A program made the translations under genes and the position numbers. From the NCBI RefSeq assembly GCF_025148635.1, contig NZ_CP102269.1, positions 4,712,001 through 4,776,000 of the forward strand: a DNA stretch of 64,000 nt. Reading direction: 5' to 3'. Every line of letters begins with the position of its first letter. Position 1 is the stretch's first letter. The notes beneath the pieces were generated by a model. The model was given only the letters and a program-made list of their open reading frames with translations, was not told where the DNA came from and did no database searches. The stretch comes from Butyricimonas virosa. GTDB lineage: Bacteria > Bacteroidota > Bacteroidia > Bacteroidales > Marinifilaceae. This document shows, piece by piece, positions 26,608-36,657 of the stretch.

Positions 26608-29439
26608 ATGAATTCGTTTCTCCATCTCCTAGCAAAAGATCTGATTCAGAAATACAGCTATAATTTTGACAACCTGACCATTCTGTTCCCGAACAAACGA
26701 GCCGGCTTATTCTTGGCTCAAGAACTGGCCCAACTGATTGATCGTCCCGTGTGGATGCCGGAGATACTGACGTTGAGCGAATTCATAGAACGCCAAACCG
26801 GACTGAAAAAAGCCGAAGAACTGACTCTTATCATCAAACTTTACAAAACCTATCAAGAGTACGCCGGAACGACCGAACGTTTTGACGATTTCTATTTTTG
26901 GGGCAATATGTTACTTGGCGATTTTGATGACATTGATAAATATCTCGTGGATGCGAAAGATCTCTTTTCAAATATCACGGCATTAAAAGAAATTGAATCC
27001 GCCTTCCCCTATCTTACCCCGGAACAGGTTGAGTTTATTCAAAGTTTCTGGCGGAGTTTCAACTCGGAAAAATACAGCCGGGAACAACAGGAATTCTTGA
27101 ACGTGTGGGATAAACTCTACCCAACCTACACCCGTTTCAAGGCAAAACTACTCGCTGAAAACCTGTGTTACGAAGGAATGGGACAACGTCTGTTCTGCGA
27201 ACAACTCTCCAAACATCACACCGATCGCCAACTGATATTTGCCGGATTCAACGCCTTGAATCAATGCGAGAAAAGAATATTTTCCTATTTCCGAGACAAT
27301 CGACAAGCCCTCTTTTACTGGGATTACGACTTGTACTATTCGGCAAACGACAACCACGAGGCAGGCCTTTATATCCGGGAGAATATGAAACTGTTTCCCA
27401 ATGCCCTTGGATTGGAACATTTCAATAACTTCCGGTACAACGACAAAGCCATCGAGTACATCTCTGTTCCCTCAACTATCGGACAGGCAAAACTAATCCC
27501 GACACTGATCGAACAGATCCATCCGGAACGGCAAAATTCATACACGGACACGGCCATCGTTCTTTGCGAGGAAAGCCTACTCACCCCGGTTATTCACTCT
27601 ATTCCCGACACGATCGACAAAATCAACATCACGATGGGGTACCCGGCACAAAACACATCTGTTGCCGCCTTGATTGCCATGCTGGGAGATTTAAAGCACT
27701 ATGCCAAGAAAGAGGGAGAAATGACCCATTATTACTACAAACCGGTCATTGCCCTGTTGAACCATAAACTGATAAAAAGTTCCTGTTCGGAAGATATTCC
27801 AAAGATCACGAATTACATCAACACGAACAATATCGTGTACGTGGCAGAAAAAAGTCTTCAATTCAGTGACATCACACGGGCCATATTCTCCTCGTCGGAA
27901 GAGAACTTACTCGATTACCTGTTGCGCATTTTGAGGCAACTGATTACTTCCATACAACCCGAAGGCCATGAAAGCCTAGCCATCGAAAAGGAATTTCTAT
28001 TCACGATTTTCACGACGATTCAAGGCATAAAAAACACCTTTATCGAAGAAAATATTATCCCGGACAACAAGTTTTACCTGCAAATTATTCACAAGATATT
28101 ACAAGGTGAGTCCATCCCATTCTCCGGAGAACCGCTGGAAGGCATGCAGATCATGGGATTGATGGAAACCCGTATGCTGGATTTCAAAAACCTGATTATC
28201 CTGTCTGCCAACGAGGGGATTCTGCCAAAAGGCGGACACGCCTCGTCATTTATCCCCTACAACCTGCGACTGGGATTCGGACTACCTACCCCGGAACATA
28301 TGGATGCCCTTTTCGCCTATTACTTTTACCGTCTCTTGCAACGGGCTAAAAACATCAAACTGTTGTACACGGATGTCACGAAAGGCATGAGTAGCGGTGA
28401 GATGAGTCGTTTCCTTTACCAGATAAAATACGAATCGGGACTACCCATCCGGGAAGTCCATTTCCAAAACAGAATATCGGTTCAAGACAACCCAACCATT
28501 TCCATCCCTAAAAATCCATCGATCCTGGAGCAACTGAAAAGTTACACGGATGAAAACGAGCGGGGAATCTCGCCATCCGCACTCAACACGTACATGGAAT
28601 GTCACTTGAAATTTTATTTCAAATACATCGCCCGGATCAAAGAGAAAGAAGAGATGGCCGAAGAACTGGATCACCGCCTGTTGGGGACTATTTTCCATCA
28701 AAGTACACAATCTCTCTACCAAACTTTCCCCGATGGGCAGATCACAGCAGAAGGCCTCGACGCCTTGATGAAAAACGATTCACTGATTGAACAACATATC
28801 CAGGCTGCCTACGAGAAGTTATATGACACAACCGTATCCAAAATGCTGGAAAGCGGGGCTAATGACCTTGTACTATCTGTAGTGAAAAAGTACGTGAAGA
28901 AGGTTTTCGAATTTGATAAAACGTTATGCCCTTTCCACATCATTTCCATGGAAAGAAAATATCGTATGCCCGTCACGATTTCTGCTTTTGATCATCCCAC
29001 CGTGATCTACGTGGAAGGAGACATCGACCGGGTTGACCAGGTAGCCCAAGGAACCCGTGTCATAGACTACAAAACCGGAACCGACAAAACCGATCTCAAA
29101 GACCTGTCGTCCATCTTTGATTCAAACAACAAACAACGAAATAAAGCGGCTTTCCAAACCTTGCTCTATTGCATGATGTACGAGTATGAAAATCCCGGTA
29201 CCGACCCAATTCTTCCGGGAATATACAGCACGAAGTTGCTTTTCACGCCCAATTACAGCTATCTGTTGAAATGTAACAAAGAACCGATTCATCGCTTTAA
29301 ACCATACGAACCGGAATTTCAAGATCTACTCGTGCAATTATTGGAAAAACTCTTTTCACCCGAAGTACCGTTCACGCAAACGGAACTACCGGAAAAGTGC
29401 CGTACTTGCTCGTACAACGAAATCTGTAAACGGAAATAA
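26608..29439 (+). CDS. AddB-like helicase-nuclease (PD-(D/E)XK superfamily)
   Basis: A 943-residue protein of the AddB/RexB-like group that processes double-strand breaks together with an AddA-type helicase. The N-terminal half resembles an inactivated helicase. The C-terminal nuclease has EGDIDRVDQ and RVIDYKTG, giving the D...D-x-K catalytic core. A Cys in TYMECHLKFYF together with the C-terminal C-x2-C-x5-C (CRTCSYNEIC) forms the iron-sulfur staple of this nuclease class. No AddA gene lies next to it here. Confidence 0.85.
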   Translation: MNSFLHLLAKDLIQKYSYNFDNLTILFPNKRAGLFLAQELAQLIDRPVWMPEILTLSEFIERQTGLKKAEELTLIIKLYKTYQEYAGTTERFDDFYFWGNMLLGDFDDIDKYLVDAKDLFSNITALKEIESAFPYLTPEQVEFIQSFWRSFNSEKYSREQQEFLNVWDKLYPTYTRFKAKLLAENLCYEGMGQRLFCEQLSKHHTDRQLIFAGFNALNQCEKRIFSYFRDNRQALFYWDYDLYYSANDNHEAGLYIRENMKLFPNALGLEHFNNFRYNDKAIEYISVPSTIGQAKLIPTLIEQIHPERQNSYTDTAIVLCEESLLTPVIHSIPDTIDKINITMGYPAQNTSVAALIAMLGDLKHYAKKEGEMTHYYYKPVIALLNHKLIKSSCSEDIPKITNYINTNNIVYVAEKSLQFSDITRAIFSSSEENLLDYLLRILRQLITSIQPEGHESLAIEKEFLFTIFTTIQGIKNTFIEENIIPDNKFYLQIIHKILQGESIPFSGEPLEGMQIMGLMETRMLDFKNLIILSANEGILPKGGHASSFIPYNLRLGFGLPTPEHMDALFAYYFYRLLQRAKNIKLLYTDVTKGMSSGEMSRFLYQIKYESGLPIREVHFQNRISVQDNPTISIPKNPSILEQLKSYTDENERGISPSALNTYMECHLKFYFKYIARIKEKEEMAEELDHRLLGTIFHQSTQSLYQTFPDGQITAEGLDALMKNDSLIEQHIQAAYEKLYDTTVSKMLESGANDLVLSVVKKYVKKVFEFDKTLCPFHIISMERKYRMPVTISAFDHPTVIYVEGDIDRVDQVAQGTRVIDYKTGTDKTDLKDLSSIFDSNNKQRNKAAFQTLLYCMMYEYENPGTDPILPGIYSTKLLFTPNYSYLLKCNKEPIHRFKPYEPEFQDLLVQLLEKLFSPEVPFTQTELPEKCRTCSYNEICKRK

Positions 29440-29630
29440 AAGAAAGTTGGGATCATTCCGAAAAGAGTTCAGCGGGAAATAAGTCGGGATGGACGTTTCT
29501 CACTCCATTCTCCTTCGTTTCAAAGCCACTTGAGCTGATCGAATATGATGGGTAGGGCACACGTCTTTAGTTGCCACGTGGGGGCTTATTTCCCAATAAA
29601 CACGCCCCGCACTTTCACGTGACACGGGTA

Positions 29631-30086
29631 CTATACCTGTTCCTTGGCTTTCAAATAAAAAGAAAGTCGGGATTCCAGATGCTCCCGAACAAAAAATTCC
29701 AACTCATCATCGGAATACATCGCTAATAAAGGCCGGTCGGCACGTTGCCGTTTCAAGCGATCGACAATAACAAGAGGTGACGTGTTCAAGAAAACCGTCG
29801 TTCCCGCTTGGTTCATATAGTCCATATTGTCAAAGAAACAAGGTGTTCCCCCTCCCGTGGCCAGCACGAACTCATCCGCCTCGTTACATATTTCATGCAA
29901 GATTTCCCGTTCCCTCTTCCGAAAATACTCCTCCCCCTCCTTGGCAAAAATCTCCGAAATCGACCGTCCCTCCCTGGACTCGACACTCTCGTCCAAATCC
30001 AGAAAAGGAAGTCCTTTATCCTTGGCCAATTCCTTCCCGAACGTGGACTTACCACTTGCCATATATCCCACGATAAAGTACTTCAT
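29631..30086 (-). CDS. aroK: shikimate kinase
   Basis: Phosphorylates shikimate at O3 on the route to chorismate. The P-loop is GYMASGKST (about residues 7-15), the substrate-binding acidic motif is LDLDESVESR, and the conserved EEYFRKRE and LATGGGTPC follow. The chosen ATG at 30086 has a good GGGAG ribosome-binding site. An upstream ATG at 30104 directly abuts the previous stop. At 151 residues it is a little short at the C terminus but complete in motifs. It is downstream of the topoisomerase A gene and probably co-transcribed. Confidence 0.92.
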   Translation of the reverse strand: MKYFIVGYMASGKSTFGKELAKDKGLPFLDLDESVESREGRSISEIFAKEGEEYFRKREREILHEICNEADEFVLATGGGTPCFFDNMDYMNQAGTTVFLNTSPLVIVDRLKRQRADRPLLAMYSDDELEFFVREHLESRLSFYLKAKEQV

Positions 30087-30104
30087 ACTTATCACTCCCG
30101 CCAT

Positions 30105-32744
30105 TTATTCAAAATCCAACTTCATCTGCGCCTCGTCACTCAGCATATCCGGATTCGTGATTTCGAAATCAATATCGGTCGAAGTCGTATCCTCACTTTC
30201 CTCCTCCCCACTATCCAAAGGTTCGATCTCGTTAATCTGTTTTACCTCGTAAGTCGTTACCCGCTTTCCGCGAGCCTTGTATGATTTCTCGGCAATGAAC
30301 TCATCCGCCACGATCACCTCAGCCGGACGACTTTCGTAACGCCCACCAAACACAACCTCGAACCGGGGCCGCTTTTCACCACTCAAAGCTACAAGATACG
30401 AACCTTCCGTTTCCCCGATAAACAACGTGTGACGCACCACATTCTCGAAACGGAAACGCTTCAAGTAATAGAATTGCTGTTCCGCATCAAAGAAAACAGC
30501 CGACCATACTTTCTCCGGCTCATATTTCTCGATCACCGAGAATCCCTCCTCGTAGTGATTACTCAAATCATAATCCGTCGTGTAGTAAGTACCGTTTTTA
30601 TTCACCACCAGAATCCGATCTTCTCCCTGGAATTCTCCCAAGTAACGGCCACGCCCGTCAGTATTCAACCGTAATACATCCTCGTCAATCCATATCTTCC
30701 GACCACCCAGCGTGGAAGCCCCTTTCTGTACCAAGGAAATCTTATGAATATCATTCTTACTCAACACGTTCCCCTGTGAGTCGCGCCCCTTAATCGCCAA
30801 GCCTGCAAAATCATACTCGAACACCAGTTTCTTCATTCCCGGTTTCGGTTTCAGGCATACCTTAATCACTTCAGCCTCCCCGTTCGGGTTAGCACTAAAA
30901 TACAACACCCGTGATCCCTGCGTACCTTTCGTCAGGTTATATTGCTTATCGCGGGTCGTTCCCGTCACGAAGAAACGTTTCACGTAAGACGGTCCCACCT
31001 TACCATCCCGGTAGGCCACGTTATATATCGTACGCTTATCATTCTTCTTGAACACATTCACGTGCAGCACGTCTTTTCCAACGAACAACTTATCTGCCAC
31101 CTTAGTCACGTAATACGTACCATCCTTCCGGAACACAATTACATCATCAATATCCGAACACTCGCAGATAAACTCGTCCTTCTTCAAGGCCGTCCCGATA
31201 AAACCTTCCTCCCGGTTGATGTACAACTTTTCGTTTGCCACCACGACTTTCGTGGCCTCGATATTCTCGAAATTCCGAATTTCAGTGAGTCGTTCCCGAC
31301 CTTTACCGTACTTTTTCTTGATATTCTCGTAATAATTGATCGAGTAAGGGATAATATGCTCGATGTCAAATTTCACCCGGGCAATCTCCTCTTCCAATCC
31401 CTTGATATAATTCTCAGCCTGTTCCGAGTTGAACTTCAAGATACGTTTCATCTTGATCTCCAACAAAAGCTTTATATCGTCATCCGTCACCGGACGAATT
31501 AATTCCGGCAAGAACGGTTCCAGTCGTTTCCGCACGTGAACCACGACTTGATCAATCGATTCGCTCTCCTCGAATTCCTTATCTTTGTAAATACGTTCCT
31601 CAATAAATATTTTTTCCAGAGATGAATATTGCCAATCCGTCTCCAACTCGCCCAACTTAATCTTCAACTCCAACAACAACAAGGCCACCGTCTCGTCCAC
31701 CGATTTCCGTAAAATATCGGTAATCGGCATGAAAATCGGCTTGTCGTTCTCGATCACGCAAGAGTTCGGAGAAACCGACAATTCACAATCCGTACAGGCA
31801 TACAAAGCATCGATCGTCTTGTCCGAAGAAACTCCGGCAGCCAGATACACTAAAATTTCGGCTGTAGCCGCCGTGTTATCATCAATCTTTTTGATCTTGA
31901 TCTTTCCCTTCTCGTTCGCCTTCAATATCGAATCAATCAAGGCAGAAGTTGTCCGCCCGAATGGGATCTCCGTGATTCGCAAGATCTTATTCCCGGCATC
32001 TTTCTCTATCTTGGCCCGAATTTTCACCACTCCCCCGCGTAACCCGTCATTATATTTCGACACATCGATCATTCCTCCTGTCGGGAAATCCGGATATAAA
32101 ACAAAATCTTCATTTTTCAAATAAGCGACACAGGCATCCAGCAACTCGTTGAAATTATGCGGCAATATCTTCGAGGCCAACCCCACTGCAATACCTTCCA
32201 CCCCTTGAGCTAACAATAACGGAAACTTCACGGGTAAGGTCACCGGCTCTCTCTTCCGACCGTCGTATGACAACTTCCAGTTCGTCGTCTTCGGGTTAAA
32301 AGCCACCTCCAAGGCGAACTTCGAAAGACGCGCCTCGATATAACGTCCGGCTGCCGCATCATCTCCCGTCAGGATATTTCCCCAGTTTCCCTGACAATCC
32401 ACCAACAAGTTCTTCTGTCCCAACTGCACCAAGGCATCCTTAATAGAGGCATCTCCATGCGGGTGATAAGCCATCGTACTTCCCACGATATTGGCCACCT
32501 TGTTAAATCGCCCGTCATCCATCTCCTTCATCGCGTGTAATATACGACGCTGCACGGGTTTCAACCCGTCGTTCACATAAGGCACCGCACGTTCCAGAAT
32601 CACGTAGGAAGCATAATCCAAAAACCACTTCTCAAACATTCCCGACAAATGCTGAATCGACCGCACCCGGCCGTTTTCTTCCTGTTGCTCCGGCTCCACG
32701 TTCTCTACTTCATCCACTTCCTCGTTGTTTATCTCGTCACTCAT
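30105..32744 (-). CDS. parC: type IIA topoisomerase subunit A (ParC/GyrA family)
   Basis: The DNA-cleaving subunit of topoisomerase IV, which separates linked daughter chromosomes. The catalytic tyrosine is Tyr135 in AAGRYIEARL. The quinolone-region segment MAYHPHGDASIKDALVQL precedes it. A coiled-coil tower and C-terminal beta-pinwheel follow, ending in an acidic tail. The 879-residue length suits Bacteroidota ParC-like proteins. It follows the subunit B gene by 50 bp. I call ParC rather than GyrA because the B partner is adjacent and ParE-like. True gyrase genes would lie elsewhere. Confidence 0.88.
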   Translation of the reverse strand: MSDEINNEEVDEVENVEPEQQEENGRVRSIQHLSGMFEKWFLDYASYVILERAVPYVNDGLKPVQRRILHAMKEMDDGRFNKVANIVGSTMAYHPHGDASIKDALVQLGQKNLLVDCQGNWGNILTGDDAAAGRYIEARLSKFALEVAFNPKTTNWKLSYDGRKREPVTLPVKFPLLLAQGVEGIAVGLASKILPHNFNELLDACVAYLKNEDFVLYPDFPTGGMIDVSKYNDGLRGGVVKIRAKIEKDAGNKILRITEIPFGRTTSALIDSILKANEKGKIKIKKIDDNTAATAEILVYLAAGVSSDKTIDALYACTDCELSVSPNSCVIENDKPIFMPITDILRKSVDETVALLLLELKIKLGELETDWQYSSLEKIFIEERIYKDKEFEESESIDQVVVHVRKRLEPFLPELIRPVTDDDIKLLLEIKMKRILKFNSEQAENYIKGLEEEIARVKFDIEHIIPYSINYYENIKKKYGKGRERLTEIRNFENIEATKVVVANEKLYINREEGFIGTALKKDEFICECSDIDDVIVFRKDGTYYVTKVADKLFVGKDVLHVNVFKKNDKRTIYNVAYRDGKVGPSYVKRFFVTGTTRDKQYNLTKGTQGSRVLYFSANPNGEAEVIKVCLKPKPGMKKLVFEYDFAGLAIKGRDSQGNVLSKNDIHKISLVQKGASTLGGRKIWIDEDVLRLNTDGRGRYLGEFQGEDRILVVNKNGTYYTTDYDLSNHYEEGFSVIEKYEPEKVWSAVFFDAEQQFYYLKRFRFENVVRHTLFIGETEGSYLVALSGEKRPRFEVVFGGRYESRPAEVIVADEFIAEKSYKARGKRVTTYEVKQINEIEPLDSGEEESEDTTSTDIDFEITNPDMLSDEAQMKLDFE

Positions 32745-32794
32745 ATGAATTGAAAATTGAAAGTTGCAATTTAAAATCTAAAATCATAAAATGG

Positions 32795-34627
32795 TTAGAT
32801 TTCATCCTTCTCCACGTACAGATTATCTATAATAAAATCCTGCCGATCGTTCGTATTCTTTCCCATGTAATAGGATAGAATCGTTCCAATCGGGTCCTGC
32901 TTTGTCATGCGTACCGGTTCCAAACGGATGTCTTTCCCGATAAATCCACCGAACTCATCCGGGGAAATCTCTCCCAAACCTTTAAATCGTGTAATCTCCG
33001 GTTTCGGTCCCAACTGCTTGATCGCCTTCTCCCGTTCCGCATCTGAATAACAATAGCGTGTTTCTTTCTTGTTTCGCACCCGGAACAACGGGGTTTGCAA
33101 AATGTACAAGTGCCCCGACCGTACCACATCCGGGAAAAATTGCAAAAAGAATGTCAACAGCAACAACCGGATGTGCATCCCGTCCACATCCGCATCCGTG
33201 GCAATAATAATATTATTATAACGTAATTCCTCTATCCCGTTCTCGATATTCAACGCTGCCTGCAAAAGATTAAACTCCTCATTCTCGTACACGATCTTCT
33301 TGGTCAGCCCGTAAGAATTCAACGGTTTACCTCGCAAGCTGAACACGGCCTGCGTGTTCACGTCCCGTGACTTCGTGATAGACCCACTGGCAGAGTCTCC
33401 CTCGGTAATGAATATCGACGATTCCGTCTTCCGTTCATGGTTGGAATTGAAATGTACCCGACAATCCCGCAACTTACGATTGTGCAGGCTAACCTGCTTG
33501 GCTCGTTCTCTTGCGATCTTCTGGATACCGGACATCGCTTTCCGCTCCTTTTCCGTCTCGACAATCTTGCGCAACAGCAACTCTGCCGTGTCCGGATTCC
33601 GATGCAGGTAATTATCCAGCTCCTTCGTCACGAAATCAAAAATAAAATTACGCACCGAAGGACCCTCCGGGGCTATATCTTTGGAACCCAACTTTGTCTT
33701 CGTCTGCGACTCGAACATCGGTTCCTGTACTTTTATGCTGATCGCCGCGATAATCGAAGTACGAATATCGGCCAAATCAAAATCTTTCTTGTAAAAATCA
33801 CGGATTGTTTTCACCACGGCTTCCCGAAAAGCGACCAAGTGCGTTCCCCCTTGCGTCGTGTGCTGACCATTCACGAAAGAGTAATACTCTTCCCCGTATT
33901 GCCGCCCGTGCGTCATCGCCATCTCAATATCATTCCCCCTCAAATGAATGATCGGGTACAACCCCTCTCCACTCATATTCTCTGCCAACAAGTCATACAA
34001 CCCCCTCTTGGAATGCAATTTCTGACCGTTAAAATTGATGGTCAGCCCGGAATTCAGGAACACGTAGTTCTTGAACATGGCCTCCAGGTAATCCATGATA
34101 TAATGGTAGTTACCAAACAACTCCTTGTCTGCGATAAAAGTCACCAACGTACCATTCGGTTCCGTGGTCGGTGCCACCTCCTGATCTTCCACGATCAACG
34201 CTTTATTGAATCGCACCCGCTTCGTCTCCCCGTCCCGGAAGGACTGGATAATGAAACTCTCGGAAAGAGCATTCACGGCTTTTATACCGACACCGTTCAA
34301 TCCCACGGATTTCTTGAAAGCCTCAGAATCATACTTGGCCCCCGTGTTCATCTTCGAAGCCACATCTATCAATTTACCCAATGGAATTCCTCGTCCAAAA
34401 TCCCGAACCGAAACCGTCCGTTCCTCCACGTTGATAATAATCTCGCTTCCCGCTCCCATCGCGAATTCGTCGATACTATTATCCACCACCTCTTTAACCA
34501 ATATGTATATTCCATCGTCCATTGCCGCTCCGTCCCCCAATTTTCCGATATACATACCGGGACGCAAGCGTATATGTTCCCTCCAGTCCAGCGTCCGAAT
34601 AGAATCTTCCGAATAGTTCTCTACCAT
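32795..34627 (-). CDS. parE: type IIA topoisomerase subunit B (ParE/GyrB family)
   Basis: The ATPase subunit of topoisomerase IV. GHKL ATP-site motifs are EVVDNSIDEFAMG, VRDFGRGIPLG and VGLNGVGIKAVNALS. The Toprim domain has FITEGDSASGS, ATDADVDGMHIRLLL and RFKGLGEISPDEF. At 610 residues it is ParE-sized and lacks the GyrB insertion. First gene of the parE-parC-aroK cluster. A -7 box candidate (TATTTTTG, 34654-34647) lies 20 bp upstream. Confidence 0.92.
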   Translation of the reverse strand: MVENYSEDSIRTLDWREHIRLRPGMYIGKLGDGAAMDDGIYILVKEVVDNSIDEFAMGAGSEIIINVEERTVSVRDFGRGIPLGKLIDVASKMNTGAKYDSEAFKKSVGLNGVGIKAVNALSESFIIQSFRDGETKRVRFNKALIVEDQEVAPTTEPNGTLVTFIADKELFGNYHYIMDYLEAMFKNYVFLNSGLTINFNGQKLHSKRGLYDLLAENMSGEGLYPIIHLRGNDIEMAMTHGRQYGEEYYSFVNGQHTTQGGTHLVAFREAVVKTIRDFYKKDFDLADIRTSIIAAISIKVQEPMFESQTKTKLGSKDIAPEGPSVRNFIFDFVTKELDNYLHRNPDTAELLLRKIVETEKERKAMSGIQKIARERAKQVSLHNRKLRDCRVHFNSNHERKTESSIFITEGDSASGSITKSRDVNTQAVFSLRGKPLNSYGLTKKIVYENEEFNLLQAALNIENGIEELRYNNIIIATDADVDGMHIRLLLLTFFLQFFPDVVRSGHLYILQTPLFRVRNKKETRYCYSDAEREKAIKQLGPKPEITRFKGLGEISPDEFGGFIGKDIRLEPVRMTKQDPIGTILSYYMGKNTNDRQDFIIDNLYVEKDEI

Positions 34628-34719
34628 AAGTTATCCATGTTTTGCACAAAAATAATCAAAACTCCGCAATTTAAAATCTAAAATCTAAAATTTAAAATCA
34701 TAAATCGTAAATCATAAAT

Positions 34720-35466
34720 CTAAAATTTATAGGAGATTTCCTTAAAGCCATATACCCGCTCATTCCCCTCCACATCCTCCAACACCAGCTGTCCGAACTC
34801 GTTCACCCCCCGAATCGACGCCCGGAATATTCCCCGTTCATCCTCCCAATCATACACACCCTCCCGACGATACAACACCTTCAAAAAATCACGTTCCAGC
34901 CCCTCGTAATCCCGTATCATTTCATATCGCTTTCCAATACAATCCAGCAACTCCTCCAACGCCCGCTCCACAGGAATCTCCTCCCCGATCAATTGAAACA
35001 AGGAAACCGGATTCGGTGCATCGGACAAGAAACGTTCTTGATTAATATTCACCCCGATACCGCACAAAGAACCTCCCACGTAACGCCCCATGATGGAATG
35101 TTCGATCAATATCCCGGAAATCTTCCGATCCCCCACGTAAATATCATTTGGCCACTTCACGGAACACTCGTTCACGTAACGGGAAATAAAATCACAAGCC
35201 CCCAAAGCAATCACCATAGACACCGCAAACTGTTGTCCCGCCGGTAACTCCCTCGGCTTAAACACCACCGTCATGGATATATTTTTCCCCGGCTCGCTCT
35301 CCCAATGATTCCCGACTTGTCCCCGACCTTGTGTCTGCCTATACGTCAAAATCACCATCTTATCTTCCAACTCGCTCCACCCCACACGTTCTGCTTCCGT
35401 GTTCGTGGACCCCAGTTCCTCGTACTCTCTCACCCGAAAACCACTAACTTGATATTCTTGTATCAT
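34720..35466 (-). CDS. birA: biotin--[acetyl-CoA-carboxylase] ligase
   Basis: Activates biotin as biotinyl-AMP and attaches it to carrier lysines. Key motifs are LGSTNTEAE, QTQGRGQVGNHWES (adenylate-binding loop), VKWPNDIYVGDRKISGIL and a small C-terminal beta domain. There is no N-terminal winged-helix domain, so it is a ligase only, not a repressor. The ATG at 35466 (MIQEYQ) fits family length (248 residues) better than the longer frame from 35547, which would run through the promoter. Confidence 0.92.
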   Translation of the reverse strand: MIQEYQVSGFRVREYEELGSTNTEAERVGWSELEDKMVILTYRQTQGRGQVGNHWESEPGKNISMTVVFKPRELPAGQQFAVSMVIALGACDFISRYVNECSVKWPNDIYVGDRKISGILIEHSIMGRYVGGSLCGIGVNINQERFLSDAPNPVSLFQLIGEEIPVERALEELLDCIGKRYEMIRDYEGLERDFLKVLYRREGVYDWEDERGIFRASIRGVNEFGQLVLEDVEGNERVYGFKEISYKF

Positions 35467-35491
35467 ACTTACCACATTTGTTTTTTCAAGC

Positions 35492-35522
35492 CAAAAGTAA
35501 CTCTTTCCACCCAATTGCACAA
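35492..35522 (-). promoter_or_regulatory. sigma-ABfr-like promoter for birA
   Basis: On the minus strand a TTG (35522-35520), a 20-bp spacer and TACTTTTG (35499-35492) fit the Bacteroides consensus and place the start about 20 bases before the birA ATG. Confidence 0.5.
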
Positions 35523-35620
35523 CTTTGTGCAACACACATCTGTGCAATTTATATTCTTCGCCCGAACACCCCTATCAATAACGAAAGGGGCCGTTGATCG
35601 TGCCCCTTTCTCGTATAACA

Positions 35621-35806
35621 TCACCTTATCTTTCCTCGTTCTTTCCAACGTTGTTGTAACCAAGCCACGATCACCGCACTCACCACCCCTCCAACCAGAC
35701 TCATGGCGTGCGTGAACAGCATATCCCACCAGTTGACATACATCAAACCGAGATGGATACTAAACGTCGAGCATGAACCCAACATGAATACAATCAACTT
35801 ATTCAT
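35621..35806 (-). CDS. small two-helix membrane protein, unknown
   Basis: A 61-residue protein with two hydrophobic segments (about residues 3-23 and 33-50) and a strongly basic C terminus (QQRWKERGKIR). The length and topology resemble small phage holin-like proteins, but no family is recognised. Its start lies three bases beyond the stop of the DUF6266 gene, so the two form a tight operon. It is kept as real because of that coupling and its clean membrane pattern. Confidence 0.55.
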   Translation of the reverse strand: MNKLIVFMLGSCSTFSIHLGLMYVNWWDMLFTHAMSLVGGVVSAVIVAWLQQRWKERGKIR

Positions 35807-35809
35807 AGC

Positions 35810-36439
35810 CTATTCCATGCTTATTGCCAATGTTCTCGAAGTTCTCCTTCCCGCAACCGTCGTGGCAAAAGCATACACCAACACTTCGGCAGCCGTCCAG
35901 TCTTCCGGTAACGCAAAACTCGTCACTCCATTCTCTCCTCGCTCTCTCAACTTCACCATTTCTACCTCGTTCAATGCCTTCTCGTACACAACTGCATACA
36001 CCTGGTCATCCCTATTCGCCCAAGACGATGCTTCCTGACTTTCCTGCGTGAAAGTAATCGATTTATCCGCAAGAGTCGCCGTCACCTTAGGCGTACGTAA
36101 CTTCAAATCCGAAGAACACGCCAACTTGGAATAATCCACCGTCGCCACGAAACCCTCGTCAACCGTCACCGCCTGTAAGTTCGCCGATACGAATCCGTTA
36201 TACCCGGTCTGTCCGGCGGCCATTGCCGGGAAACCGATCTTCGCTATCGGGGCAAACGCCTGAGCCAGCTCAATCGTTGCTTTCATCTTGGCTCGCTGCA
36301 CCCGCTGCTTATCCGTCCGGGGATTCGTCACGTGTTTGGCTTTATGCCGTACGATACGAAGCTTCCGACACACGCACATGGTAAGGTTATCAACTGATTG
36401 AGACATCGCACCCAACAAAACAGAATCATGAATTGCCAT
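35810..36439 (-). CDS. DUF6266-family protein
   Basis: A 209-residue protein of unknown function from a family largely restricted to Bacteroidota. The family outline is visible: an N-terminal MAIHDSVLLGAMSQSV, a basic segment RKLRIVRHKAKHVTNPRT, then QRVQRAKM and GYNGFVSANLQAV, followed by two beta-rich domains. No catalytic motif is seen. It has its own promoter and a downstream small membrane protein. A divergent relative lies at 58594-59235 beside an amidase and a holin-like gene, which suggests a phage or surface role, but this is inference. Confidence 0.75.
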   Translation of the reverse strand: MAIHDSVLLGAMSQSVDNLTMCVCRKLRIVRHKAKHVTNPRTDKQRVQRAKMKATIELAQAFAPIAKIGFPAMAAGQTGYNGFVSANLQAVTVDEGFVATVDYSKLACSSDLKLRTPKVTATLADKSITFTQESQEASSWANRDDQVYAVVYEKALNEVEMVKLRERGENGVTSFALPEDWTAAEVLVYAFATTVAGRRTSRTLAISME

Positions 36440-36574
36440 AATTACAAATTTTTAAATAAAACAATAAGATTAACTGTAAGGTGGGACTACCTTGAGTTCC
36501 CTGAATGCATCCTGCAAGAGAATGGTTGAAACGATGTCGCTGATTTTAAAACATCGTGTAGATTTTTGATGTCA

Positions 36575-36607
36575 CAAATATATAACCCAAAATATCCGAT
36601 TTCCAAA
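36575..36607 (-). promoter_or_regulatory. sigma-ABfr-like promoter for the DUF6266 gene
   Basis: On the minus strand TTTG (36607-36604), a 21-bp spacer and TATATTTG (36582-36575) match both consensus boxes. The leader to the ATG at 36439 would be about 125 bases with no gene in it. Confidence 0.6.
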
Positions 36608-36657
36608 TATTTTCGCAATTATTTTTCAAATATTTTTAACCCCTATCTCAATTCCCC

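Noticed and set aside
33437..34681. A 414-codon open frame on the plus strand opposite parE
   Set aside because: parE on the minus strand has all GHKL and Toprim motifs. The opposite frame shows no domain, has biased His/Arg/Gln-rich sequence and is a shadow.
34669..34730. AT-rich repeated tract as a CRISPR array
   Set aside because: Units are 7-10 bases with no spacers and no cas genes in the window.
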